In this document: in pieces, positions 16,988-25,352 of the stretch
Position numbering within the stretch: the first letter of the stretch is position 1
Layout of the letters: every line of letters starts with the position of its first letter
Made by a program: the position numbers and the translations under genes
Notes under the pieces: generated by a model
Database searches by the model: none
What the model was told of the DNA's origin: nothing
What the model saw: only the letters and a program-made list of their open reading frames with translations
NCBI GenBank assembly: GCA_022821495.1
Contig: JAJEDN010000080.1
Location: 1-64,000, forward strand
DNA: 64,000 nt
Source of the DNA: Candidatus Poribacteria bacterium
GTDB taxonomy: Bacteria; Poribacteria; WGA-4E; WGA-3G
Direction: 5' to 3'

Positions 16988-18898
16988 ATAATAAAACGTA
17001 TACGTCGGTCTATCAAGAATAATACTTAAGATGTTCCAGAAACTCCCCATGACAAAATCACCGAGTGCCAATCCGAGAAAAAGCGGCACGGTTTTCCGAT
17101 ACAGACCGAGTCCACCGTATTTCAGCACACTCCATTTAGCGAGCGCGCTGATAATAAATGCCGCCCAAAAGAGATGGAGATGGAAAGATACGCCATAACC
17201 GAGCGGATGAATCGGCCACCAGAACAGCCTGCTGCGAACCGCGGACAGCAGGATTGTAACAGCAAAACCGATCCCTATCGCGGCAATGTGTCCACTGTTT
17301 GCATCTCGTGGCGAAGTGAGCCATCCCTCAAGGAAGCGGTACGCCCGCCCACCAAAACTATTAATCTGACCACCGACCTTACCGGAATTAACGCCGAGTT
17401 CAAAAAACGTATCCACCAGCATGAAGATACATAATGGCATAGCGATAACCGTTAGTATAAGCATCAGGCGCGATAACCCTTTCACGTCAAGATTACCACG
17501 TTCAGCGAGTTTAAACGCTTCCAGTTGATGCGGCATCGGGTGGCTCCGATTGTCTCGATTAAACCAGAAAAAGAGGGCGAACCAGGTCAGGTTGCGTGCC
17601 CCGATGCGACGCGTGCCGAGTATACTAACGAGACTGTGATGCGGTCCAATAAAGGTTGTTGAGTGGATAGGGAAACCGATTTGGGCGCGGATACGCGTCA
17701 ACGGAATCGCAATCGTCGCAAAATGCGCCACAAAGAATAGCACAGCGACCCACATCACCATCCCACCCCGCATTGCAAACCCGATGATGAATATACCGCC
17801 GAAAACGATCCCCAAAAACGCCGTGCGATAACGCATCGGTTCTTCCGTATCCACAATCTGCCGTTGTACGAATGCTGCGCGAAACGCCCGCCCAATCTGT
17901 CGGCGTGTTCCCCACACGGCAACTGCACAGATACCGATGTATGCACCGGTGTTCTGCTCATACGGGTAAGGAAAGCCAGGGACGTTTTCCAGTCCGGTTA
18001 GGATAGCAATAAGGTATTGCACTTTATAGAGAAAGAAAAAGAGTAGACACGATGTGAGCAACTCAAGTGGCATCAGGAAACCGAGTCCGACAGCGAACGG
18101 ATAGATAATGATTGCATCCCCACCGCGGAGAAGAGCCGTCCACGGTCTCTCGGTAAACAGCATATTAAGGGGGATATATTTGTTTGGAAAAGTCGGCACC
18201 CATGGAAAAAAGATGTTAAGCCCGTTGACAAGACTGATGATCGCCGCAATACCGAATCCCCACCACATCGCTCGACTCCGTAGAAATCGGCTTGTGTTGT
18301 AGGCGAGTTGGTACGGGAGTTCAACAATCGGATACACGAGGCGTTCCTGTTCCGTCCACTGCTTACGGATGATAACGTTGATACACTGCATCACGAAGAT
18401 TAGCGCGAAAGTGAACGCACACCACCAGAACGTCGGCACCATCCATTTCATCAGATAATGGACTTCAAAAAACGGTTCATCGCCAAGATAAAAGGCGCGA
18501 AGCACGCTCGGATCGTTGATCGTCAACCAGTCCGGTAAGTAGGCCCAGAACAACTCGCGCCACTCGTTTTCAGGCGTACCGAAATAGAAGGCGTGAACGA
18601 TAATTGAGACCAGCGGCAAAAACATATCGTAAGACATGAACAGCAATGTGATTGACATCAGTACATAGAGACTGATCAATTCACCGCCTGTCAGCGCATA
18701 CTTCGCGGCGTATTTTTTTAGCACGGTATTCAACACGGCGATGACCAACAGTGTGAACACAACGCTATAGAAGGGTGCCATCAACGTCGGGAAAGTGTAC
18801 CGGAGCGCCTCACACGCAATATGCCATTTGTAGACGAAAGGCAAGAGCAGTAACGATATGAGGATCGTGCGCAAGGTAATTTTTTCGTGCGTCGGCAT
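16985..18898 (-). CDS. DUF6785/DUF6784-like polytopic membrane protein
   Basis: 637 residues with about 14 hydrophobic segments spread over the whole length. The pattern (HIACEALRYTFPTLMAPFYS near the N-terminus, ERLVYPIVELPYQL mid-protein, FIGPHHSL, and a conserved SFHLHLFWAAF near the C-terminus) matches the large uncharacterised DUF6785/DUF6784 proteins common in Poribacteria and Planctomycetes, remotely like oligopeptide transporters. A transport role is inference. No Shine-Dalgarno precedes the ATG; the bases before it read TCTCCTT. It is a single-gene unit with its own promoter. Confidence 0.75.
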   Translation of the reverse strand: MPTHEKITLRTILISLLLLPFVYKWHIACEALRYTFPTLMAPFYSVVFTLLVIAVLNTVLKKYAAKYALTGGELISLYVLMSITLLFMSYDMFLPLVSIIVHAFYFGTPENEWRELFWAYLPDWLTINDPSVLRAFYLGDEPFFEVHYLMKWMVPTFWWCAFTFALIFVMQCINVIIRKQWTEQERLVYPIVELPYQLAYNTSRFLRSRAMWWGFGIAAIISLVNGLNIFFPWVPTFPNKYIPLNMLFTERPWTALLRGGDAIIIYPFAVGLGFLMPLELLTSCLLFFFLYKVQYLIAILTGLENVPGFPYPYEQNTGAYIGICAVAVWGTRRQIGRAFRAAFVQRQIVDTEEPMRYRTAFLGIVFGGIFIIGFAMRGGMVMWVAVLFFVAHFATIAIPLTRIRAQIGFPIHSTTFIGPHHSLVSILGTRRIGARNLTWFALFFWFNRDNRSHPMPHQLEAFKLAERGNLDVKGLSRLMLILTVIAMPLCIFMLVDTFFELGVNSGKVGGQINSFGGRAYRFLEGWLTSPRDANSGHIAAIGIGFAVTILLSAVRSRLFWWPIHPLGYGVSFHLHLFWAAFIISALAKWSVLKYGGLGLYRKTVPLFLGLALGDFVMGSFWNILSIILDRPTYTFYY

Positions 18899-18984
18899 AA
18901 GGAGACATCGCGAGGGTTAGCGGATGGTTAGACAGTTGATAAAGTTTCGGAGTGTTACCGCAGAAAAGTGAACCGTCTGCTTAT

Positions 18985-19013
18985 ATTTTACGTTTATTCA
19001 CATAAAAGTTCAA
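18985..19013 (-). promoter_or_regulatory. sigma-70 promoter for the DUF6785-like gene
   Basis: Minus strand TTGAAC, 17 bp, TAAAAT. It gives a leader of about 80 nt. Confidence 0.5.
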
Positions 19014-19063
19014 TCTGATAACTGAGTACTGATAACCATTCTTTCTGACAACTACAAGGACAT
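19014..19063. repeat. heptamer repeat at the left flank of the ORF-less IS element
   Basis: CTGATAA-CTGAGTA-CTGATAA heptamers, then CTGACAACTACAAGGACAT. The AAGGA at the end is probably the displaced ribosome-binding site of the downstream enolase-superfamily gene. Confidence 0.45.
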
Positions 19064-19456
19064 ATAACCGTCATAGCACCCAAACCTAAAGGATTGGGCT
19101 CGTGCTTCATCGTAGTTAGCGTTTCCGAAGAAACGTCTTACATCTACTCCACAGAGGGGTCTAAGCAACCCTCTCAACCGAAAAGTTGACTATTTGTTTT
19201 CAGAATGCGTTTACGAACCCACGATTTTACCTGTGGCATTCATTACATTCAAGTGTTCGTCTATGGCGGTGAAAGCGTAAATACTTTTTTAGTTTTATGT
19301 GCCGCAAAGTATCTAACACCGTAGACTGCGGACAACCTCACACACGACTCCGTGTGATCGAACTTTCCTGCGAAGAGTTTAACAGATTTAGGAAAGTTTA
19401 ACAAGAAAAAAGGAGCGGCATTCTTCCCAATGCTAAAGCATTGGGTTTCCTGCCCG
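19064..19456 (+). mobile_element. 393-bp ORF-less derivative of the IsrB-type IS element
   Basis: The left end (from ATAACC) and right end (to TGCCCG) match the isrB element at 42294-43541. The left end has a CCCAAACC-TAAA-GGATTGGG hairpin, then GGGCTCGTG, a stem-loop GCGTTTC-CGAA-GAAACGT, and ACTCCACA. The right end has AGGAGCGG, the perfect hairpin CCCAATGC-TAAA-GCATTGGG, and GGGTTTCC. No transposase or nuclease ORF remains. A short frame before the right end (CGQPHTRLRVIELSCEEF) may be the tail of a lost ORF. Removing 19064-19456 would join AAGGACAT to AAGATTAGATG, a normal ribosome-binding site and start. Boundaries are inferred and may be off by a few bases. Confidence 0.7.
19075..19240 (+). 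ncRNA. candidate omega-RNA scaffold in the ORF-less element
   Basis: This is the structured left end. The outer stem CTCGTG / CAC(A)GAG corresponds to CTTGTG / CACAAG in the isrB element, a compensatory change. The inner stem is GCGTTTC / GAAACGT, and a further stem AGAGGG / CCCTCT is absent from the other copy. Downstream, AGTTGACTATTTG aligns with AGTTAAACTATTT. For IscB/IsrB systems the RNA lies 5' of the ORF with the guide taken from the left flank. Expression is unproven. Confidence 0.5.
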
Positions 19457-19464
19457 AAGATTAG

Positions 19465-20601
19465 ATGAAAATCACACAAATTGAAGCCTTCGCGCTCCGA
19501 TACCAAAAGGAAAAACCAGCCGAACAACAGACAGACAATTATTACTTACCAGACGAAGGGTGGCGTTGCATCTACGCACGCCATCACGAAACAATGGTCG
19601 TCCGAATCACCACATCGGACGGCATCGTCGGCTACGGTGAAGGACAGAGCCCTGTCTCACCGCGCACATCGAAAACGATTGTTGAGGAGTTATGTCACCC
19701 CATACTCATCGGAAAAGACCCGTTTGATGTGGAATACCTCTGGCAACGGATGTTCACAGCGATGCGCGAGCGCGGGCACTACACGGGTTTCTTCATTGAT
19801 GCACTCGCGGGCTGTGATATCGCGCTCTGGGATATCATCGGGCAAGCGACGGGGAAACCGGTTCACAAAGTGCTTGGTGGTCGGTATCGGGATACAATTC
19901 CGTTGTACGCCGGTGTGGGTGGTAGCACACCTGAAGCCGCGGCAGCCAGAGCTGCTGAATATGTTGCCCAGGGATATGGCGGATTGAAGATTCACGCAAC
20001 ACAGGACCGCTCGGCAATTTTGGAGATCGTCGCTGCTGTCCGGGAGCGCGTAGGTCCACAAATTAAATTGATGGTCGATGTTCATACGCAGTACAGCGTA
20101 CCGGAAGCGACGCTGCTCGGACGCGGGCTTGAGGCATTGGACGTGATGTGGTTAGAGTCACCGACGGCACCCGAAGACATCCCTGGACAAGCCGCATTGG
20201 CAGACGCATTAGATATGTCCGTCGCGATTGGGGAATGGACACGCACCCGTTTTGAATTGCGGGAGGTATTTGAACGGCGCGCCTGCGATATCACGATGCC
20301 CGATATTGCGCGCACCGGACTCACAGAGGGGAAACGGATTGCCAGCCTCGCCGATACTTATAACATTCCGGTGACACCGCACATCGGTGGCGGTGGTATC
20401 TTGTCGATTGCCGCGACAGTCCAATTTTCCGCGACGATTCCGAACTTCCTTATCATGGAACATTCGCCGGAGGCGTACGAAATGAAAGGACAGATTACCA
20501 CGCGAAAACCGACAGTCAAAGACGGAGCCTTCATCCTTGACGATACCCCCGGCCTCGGTATTACTATTGATACTGCAGTATTGGAAGCCTTTGCAATCTG
20601 A
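19465..20601 (+). CDS. mandelate racemase/muconate lactonizing enzyme family protein
   Basis: A 378-residue enolase-superfamily enzyme of the acid-sugar dehydratase/racemase type. The N-terminal capping domain is residues 1-125. The barrel carries GLKIHA (the KxH/KxK base position), metal ligands Asp in MVDVHTQYS, Glu in MWLESPT and Glu in AIGEWTRT, then MPDIARTG and the His base in TPHIGGGG. The reaction, probably abstraction of a proton next to a carboxylate, is family knowledge; the substrate is unknown. The start at 19465 is 8 bp after an inserted IS right end, so its original ribosome-binding site was probably displaced. It converges on a hydroxyacid dehydrogenase gene, a plausible catabolic partner. 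Confidence 0.92.
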   Translation: MKITQIEAFALRYQKEKPAEQQTDNYYLPDEGWRCIYARHHETMVVRITTSDGIVGYGEGQSPVSPRTSKTIVEELCHPILIGKDPFDVEYLWQRMFTAMRERGHYTGFFIDALAGCDIALWDIIGQATGKPVHKVLGGRYRDTIPLYAGVGGSTPEAAAARAAEYVAQGYGGLKIHATQDRSAILEIVAAVRERVGPQIKLMVDVHTQYSVPEATLLGRGLEALDVMWLESPTAPEDIPGQAALADALDMSVAIGEWTRTRFELREVFERRACDITMPDIARTGLTEGKRIASLADTYNIPVTPHIGGGGILSIAATVQFSATIPNFLIMEHSPEAYEMKGQITTRKPTVKDGAFILDDTPGLGITIDTAVLEAFAI

Positions 20602-20629
20602 CAACTGACAACTGAAAACTGATAACTAA
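20602..20629. repeat. heptamer repeat shared by two convergent stop codons
   Basis: ACTGACA-ACTGAAA-ACTGATA-ACTAATC. The run starts directly after the TGA of the enolase-superfamily gene and ends at the TGA of the convergent dehydrogenase gene, filling the whole 28-bp gap. Confidence 0.6.
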
Positions 20630-21577
20630 TCAATATCCCTTTTCTTTGTCTACTACGTTGACCAATGGTTCACCGTTCACATATTTGTGCATGTTGTCAA
20701 TAAACAACTCCATTGCGCGTTTGGCGATGTTCTGTGACGCACCCGCCGTATGTGACGTTAAAATCACGTTCGGAAACGTCCACAGTGGATTGTCCGCTGG
20801 ACACGGCTCCGTATAAGTCACATCCAATCCCGCACCCGCCAATTTTCCACTCTCCAACGCAGCAATGAGTGCCGCCTCGTCAACCACCTTACCGCGACTC
20901 ACATTGATGAAGAAGCATCCCTCTGGCAAGGCATCGAACTCTGCATGCGATAGCAATTTATGGGTTTGGGGTGTGATGGGACAGCATACCGTCAAGACTT
21001 CAGAACGGGACAAAAACTCCGGCAGCCAATCGAGTTGTCCCAACGCATCTACAGTGTCGGGTTTGTCCATGGGTTCCGGGTCTACGGCAATCACGTTGAA
21101 GTCGAACGCCTTGGCGCGTTGTGCGACTGCCCTACCGATACCGCCAAGCCCAAGGATGCCCATTGTCATTCCTGATACCTCAACACACGGTAGCCATTTC
21201 CACTCTTTTTCTTGCATCAGATCGAGTTGCGTGTTAATCCCACGGGTCAGTGCCAGGAGTAGCGCGAACGCGTGCTCCGCAAGTTGTGGTCCATACAGAC
21301 GCTTGCTGTTTATTAATGTAATAGGGCTCTCTTTAAAAGCCTGATACATTGAACCTTCGACACCGACGAAAGGCTGCATCACCCATTGGAGGGATTCTGC
21401 ATGTGGGAATGCCGACTCGGACAGCGTTCCGTAAAGGATTTCAACATCTGAGAGATGATCGCTAAGAGACTCGCCTTCCGGCAGAAAGTTGATTTCCATC
21501 TCCGGTGGGGCATCCTGCAGCATATCCGCGACCTCTTGGCTGATCCCACTGGCAATCAGCACCTTGATTTTAGCCAT
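20630..21577 (-). CDS. D-isomer-specific 2-hydroxyacid dehydrogenase
   Basis: A 315-residue NAD(P)-dependent dehydrogenase that interconverts 2-oxoacids and D-2-hydroxyacids. The cofactor motif is GILGLGGIGRAV (about 140-151). The catalytic residues sit in the expected motifs: Arg in INVSRGKVVDE, Glu in YTEPCPADNPLW and His in ILTSHTAG. The start is supported by GAAGGAGA. It has its own consensus promoter. Its position next to an acid-sugar dehydratase-like gene suggests use of 2-oxoacids produced there; this is inference. Confidence 0.92.
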   Translation of the reverse strand: MAKIKVLIASGISQEVADMLQDAPPEMEINFLPEGESLSDHLSDVEILYGTLSESAFPHAESLQWVMQPFVGVEGSMYQAFKESPITLINSKRLYGPQLAEHAFALLLALTRGINTQLDLMQEKEWKWLPCVEVSGMTMGILGLGGIGRAVAQRAKAFDFNVIAVDPEPMDKPDTVDALGQLDWLPEFLSRSEVLTVCCPITPQTHKLLSHAEFDALPEGCFFINVSRGKVVDEAALIAALESGKLAGAGLDVTYTEPCPADNPLWTFPNVILTSHTAGASQNIAKRAMELFIDNMHKYVNGEPLVNVVDKEKGY

Positions 21578-21630
21578 TGATAATCTCCTTCGTTGTAATA
21601 TTTCCTGTGATAATCATTCACATAAACCGA

Positions 21631-21659
21631 AGTTTATCACAGATTGCGGAGACTGTCAA
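21631..21659 (-). promoter_or_regulatory. sigma-70 promoter for the 2-hydroxyacid dehydrogenase gene
   Basis: Minus strand TTGACA, 17 bp, TAAACT; leader about 47 nt. An inverted repeat (CTGTGATAA / TTATCACAG) surrounds the start region and could be an operator. Confidence 0.6.
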
Positions 21660-21721
21660 CAAACTATACCAAACGGAGATTTCATAGGTTGGGTAGAGCG
21701 CAACGAAATTTTGACGAAACA

Positions 21722-24700
21722 CTATTCCGTAAGCGTGAAGCGAAGCACACCACGACCAATGGTCCCAATGTAAAGCGTCTTACCCGCAACAACAAGCGAG
21801 GTGACACGATTCGGGATTTCTGGCGTAACCTGTTTCCATGTGTTAGCGTCCTTTTTCAATTGATACACGTGTCGCGCTGGATGCGCGTGGCTGTCTGAAA
21901 TACCATATACCGTCGTGCCATCTACAGCAAATTTGTCTATAACCAGCATTGCGCCATCCACGTCGGCTGTTTCGTGCCAATCGGTCCCATCACTGGAATA
22001 TATTACCCCTTTGTCGGTGGCTACGTAAAGGATTGACCCCGCGAAGGCAATGATTTTGAAACGTGAAATAGGAAACGGGAGGTTCGCGGTAACATTGTTC
22101 CAGGTGTCTCCCTCATCAAACGATTGAAAGAGTTCTCCATCCTCTTTGCCGGCATAAACGGTACGACCCGACGCAGCGAGTTTTAGACCGCCAGGCACAC
22201 GAAAGCCAGAGCTATCAGAATCCTCACCAGAAGTGGGCTTTCCACCATCTGTTAATCTTGTGTCGGACCATTCAGTCGTGCCAGGTTTCCATCTAAATAG
22301 TTTCCTGTTGTGTTCAACATAGTACGTTTCTCCGCTAACAGCAAATTTTCCGGAACGACCCAACGCAATAAGTTTATCCAGCTCTTGATAACGTTCATCA
22401 AGCGCGCCCCTTAACTTTTTCAGATCATAATCTTCAAAGTCTATTGGTTCATCCACCTTGAAGTTCTGCTTAGCCTCCTCCGTAAGTGCATTCCAAAAAG
22501 AGTATTGTCTTTTGTCCAACCACTCCTGTAACCACTCCTGTTCGTCTAGATTGACCCTTTCAAAAGTGGGGACTCCAAGAATGGCAGTGAATCTGTCGTC
22601 CTCAGCAGATAGGCGAAAAAATCGAGCAGCCATTTTCTTCTCGCCTCTCACATATACGCTTCCATCGAATTTTGCTAAACCGGTAATATTATCAATCCCA
22701 CCAATAGAAAGCAGTGTCCACGATTCACCACCATCGGTTGAACTCACAATTCCATCTGTAGTCTCCGCGTAGAGTTTACCGTTAGCAGCAACTAAATTCG
22801 TGACATCTGTACTCACGATCCCTGTATTGAATTGATGCCACGACTCACCGCCATCGGTTGTTCGATGAACGCCCGTCGCGCCACCTATGTAGAAAGTCTT
22901 TGCGTCTAACATCATAACTGGAAGCGCATACCATCGCCCCTTTAACATACCCTGTAAATTCAATGAAAACCAAGTTTCACCAGTATCAACTGAGTAGAAT
23001 AGGTTCAGCTTGTCTGATACCATAACCTTTGCTCCTGATGCGAATATCTTAATGTGTGATTTAAGGTTGATTTCAGATCCGGAGCGTCCATTTTCTAAAT
23101 TTGTGATAACCTTCGAGAATTCAATAAGAGATCCGTCCTTCAACATCTTTTCATTCTCCACTTTTTTTCTCGGATTTACGGCATACCATGTATCGCCCAA
23201 ATCGGTTGAGCGATAAAGAGACCACCAAGTATCACCTATCATCGTTGCTTTAACCTGCATCCCAACCTGACTTGTGAACTGCTTTCCTACAGCGGCATAG
23301 AGTCGGTGTCCCGCAACTGCCAAGGCATAAACAGGCAGTTTTTGTCCGTGCCTATCTGCCTGCGTCAGGGATAATTGTTCCCATGTCCCACCATTGCGTC
23401 GATAAAGACCATCATCTGTTCCTGCAAATACGGAATTTTCAACGACAGCGAGTGCATGATTTTTTTCCCCCCCTAAACCGTCTTTCAGAGGTATCCATGA
23501 TTCACCACTATCCTCGGAGAGATAAATTCCGTCATTCAGGGCGAGATAAATTGCAATATCAGTTTCCGCACCAGACACACTATCCGTTACCACTATATCA
23601 ATAGGGAGATCTTTTGGATGCGTCCCGAGTGCATTCCAAGTTCCACCCCGATCTGTGGAAGCCAATACCTCTGTATCGGTGGCATAGTATAAGGTATCTC
23701 GGTGTTCTGTCATCGGCCACCATCCGATTTGCGTATATGCTGTATAGACAGAGGGCGCATCGCTGGTAATCAGTTTCCATGCACGCTTACCAGCTGTAAG
23801 CCTATAAAGCCCCACAGCAGTCCCTGCGTAGATATCACCAGAGGTTGTCTCGAAGAGGCTGAGCACTCTCCCACCTTCTGGTCCCTTTGCCTGGATCCAT
23901 TGCGGTTTGGGCGTTGGGATCTCGGCTTCATCAGCAACAACTGCTGCGAAAAGCGGGGCATCCGGTTTCTGACCGACTCCGGGGCTTTTACCGGGGGTAA
24001 CTGAATTGCCTGCCTGATTCCGAGCCGCAGGTTTTGCTGATGCGTCTAAGATAAAGCGTGCTTCGATAATCTCAACAGTCGGTTCCGAGGTGGCATTTAA
24101 ATTGTAGGGTTTCTGGAAGCGGGAGAGGTACTGTGTGCCGACACCGATGAGTAGGAAGATTATGACAGCAGAGGCTGCAGAGATTACCCACGGTCGCACG
24201 GGTTTATTGGCAGAAGTTTTGACTGGAGGCGTACGAGAAATTTTACGCATAATATCCTCTGTCAGGTAAGCAGACAGTTGAAAACTGTCAAGGGATTGTC
24301 GGATCATGTCTTCCTCCTTCTTTAAACGGTTGCGCGCCCGACTGAGGCGGCTTCTGACAGTATTGGCGGAGACACCAAGAAACTCACCGATGGCTTCAGA
24401 TGTCATTTCTCCAAAGTAATAGAGTGTTATCACTGTCCGTTCACTTTCAGGCAATTTTTGTAGAAGTTTTTTGACGATTTCGCGACGCGTTTCGTCGGCT
24501 TGGGTCGCCTGTTTTTCTGCCATGTATCGGGAGTATGGCATCTGCTCCATCTCACTATCATCAAGCGTTTCTAAAGATTCTAATGGCTGTGGATGCTTTC
24601 GGTGCCAGTCTGAACACAAGTGCGACGCGATCACATAGAGCCATCCAGCAAATAAGTTGTGGTTTTTCAAGGTACCAAGTTTCTGATACGCCTTGAGAAA

Positions 24701-24856
24701 CGCGTCTTGTGTGATTTCCTGTGCGATGTGAAAGTCGCCGATTTTGCGCCATGCCAGCGTGTGAACGCCTTTCTGATACTTTTTGACTAAGCATCCAAAC
24801 GCTTCTGGGTTGCCTTGTAGTACCTGTTGAATAAGTTCAGCATCTTTCAATATCAT
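21722..24856 (-). CDS. ECF sigma factor fused through a membrane helix to a beta-propeller
   Basis: 1044 residues from the ATG at 24856; the ORF track start is a GTG nine bases upstream, but AGAGG is spaced for the ATG. Residues 5-90 are sigma region 2 (NPEAFGCLVKKYQKGVHTLA, HIAQEITQDAFLKAYQ). Residues 125-185 are sigma region 4 (KLPESERTVITLYYFGEMTS, VSANTVRSRLSRARNRLKK). A single membrane helix follows at 223-244 (WVISAASAVIIFLLIGVGT), then a proline-rich linker and a propeller of about 700 residues with many Asp-box/BNR units (STDRGGTWNAL, SEDSGESWIPL, STDGGESWTLL). The layout implies a membrane-tethered sigma factor with an extracytoplasmic sensor. Release by proteolysis would be needed for it to act; this is inference. 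No anti-sigma gene is adjacent. Confidence 0.88.
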   Translation of the reverse strand: MILKDAELIQQVLQGNPEAFGCLVKKYQKGVHTLAWRKIGDFHIAQEITQDAFLKAYQKLGTLKNHNLFAGWLYVIASHLCSDWHRKHPQPLESLETLDDSEMEQMPYSRYMAEKQATQADETRREIVKKLLQKLPESERTVITLYYFGEMTSEAIGEFLGVSANTVRSRLSRARNRLKKEEDMIRQSLDSFQLSAYLTEDIMRKISRTPPVKTSANKPVRPWVISAASAVIIFLLIGVGTQYLSRFQKPYNLNATSEPTVEIIEARFILDASAKPAARNQAGNSVTPGKSPGVGQKPDAPLFAAVVADEAEIPTPKPQWIQAKGPEGGRVLSLFETTSGDIYAGTAVGLYRLTAGKRAWKLITSDAPSVYTAYTQIGWWPMTEHRDTLYYATDTEVLASTDRGGTWNALGTHPKDLPIDIVVTDSVSGAETDIAIYLALNDGIYLSEDSGESWIPLKDGLGGEKNHALAVVENSVFAGTDDGLYRRNGGTWEQLSLTQADRHGQKLPVYALAVAGHRLYAAVGKQFTSQVGMQVKATMIGDTWWSLYRSTDLGDTWYAVNPRKKVENEKMLKDGSLIEFSKVITNLENGRSGSEINLKSHIKIFASGAKVMVSDKLNLFYSVDTGETWFSLNLQGMLKGRWYALPVMMLDAKTFYIGGATGVHRTTDGGESWHQFNTGIVSTDVTNLVAANGKLYAETTDGIVSSTDGGESWTLLSIGGIDNITGLAKFDGSVYVRGEKKMAARFFRLSAEDDRFTAILGVPTFERVNLDEQEWLQEWLDKRQYSFWNALTEEAKQNFKVDEPIDFEDYDLKKLRGALDERYQELDKLIALGRSGKFAVSGETYYVEHNRKLFRWKPGTTEWSDTRLTDGGKPTSGEDSDSSGFRVPGGLKLAASGRTVYAGKEDGELFQSFDEGDTWNNVTANLPFPISRFKIIAFAGSILYVATDKGVIYSSDGTDWHETADVDGAMLVIDKFAVDGTTVYGISDSHAHPARHVYQLKKDANTWKQVTPEIPNRVTSLVVAGKTLYIGTIGRGVLRFTLTE

Positions 24857-24945
24857 TCCGCGCACCCTCTGGAATCGTCTTATCTTTTAACTTAAGTGAC
24901 GGGTTTTAGGCAGGATCTGTTGCATTATTTTATGATGCTAAACTG

Positions 24946-25042
24946 TGGACTGAAAATAGTGAACAATGATATAATCTCTGATAGGGGTAAATATCCTTTC
25001 TAAGTTAGAGTTTTGTTCAACTGTAACTTTAGGATATTTACC
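24946..25042 (+). ncRNA. candidate small hairpin RNA in a divergent intergenic region
   Basis: A TGGACT-18-TATAAT promoter-like pair (24946-24975) points at a strong hairpin. GGTAAATATCCT (24986-24997) pairs perfectly with AGGATATTTACC (25031-25042), with an inner AAGTTA / TAACTT stem and a 10-base loop. Transcription would start about four bases before the hairpin. It could instead be a remnant of a mobile element. The region 24857-25352 otherwise holds only the MITE described next. Confidence 0.35.
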
Positions 25043-25224
25043 TTATTTCGTTAACTGTTTTGGCACAGGTATTGAATTAAGTAAACACTTTCCTTTAGCA
25101 CAAGACTGTTCATAGAGGAAAGGCTTCCTTGCCCATCTTTCAAAAGGTGTCCTATTATTTTTCCATGTCCCTATAATTGTCTGAATCACGGATTTTCGCG
25201 GATGACGCGGATGACGCGGAATTT

Positions 25225-25331
25225 TATAGTAAAATCCGAAAATATGTTTACACTTCGCACCGTCGTAGGGGCTGGGTAACCCAGCCCCTACGAACCTACC
25301 ATGTGTGCAAATAATTATGGGATTTACTATA
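25225..25331. repeat. MITE of the TATAGTAAA family, copy A, with a nested palindrome
   Basis: Ends TATAGTAAAATCCGAAAATA and AATTATGGGATTTACTATA form terminal inverted repeats. The middle differs from the other copies and contains the palindrome at 25264-25292. Confidence 0.75.
25264..25292. repeat. 29-nt palindrome inside MITE copy A
   Basis: CGTAGGGGCTGGGT, A, ACCCAGCCCCTACG: 14-bp perfect arms around one base. It is likely a nested REP-type insertion. Confidence 0.8.
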
Positions 25332-25352
25332 AAAGTTTATGGAGATAATCTT

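Noticed and set aside
24857-24865. GTG start for the sigma-propeller fusion
   Set aside because: The AGAGG sequence is spaced for the ATG at 24856 and abuts the GTG too closely.
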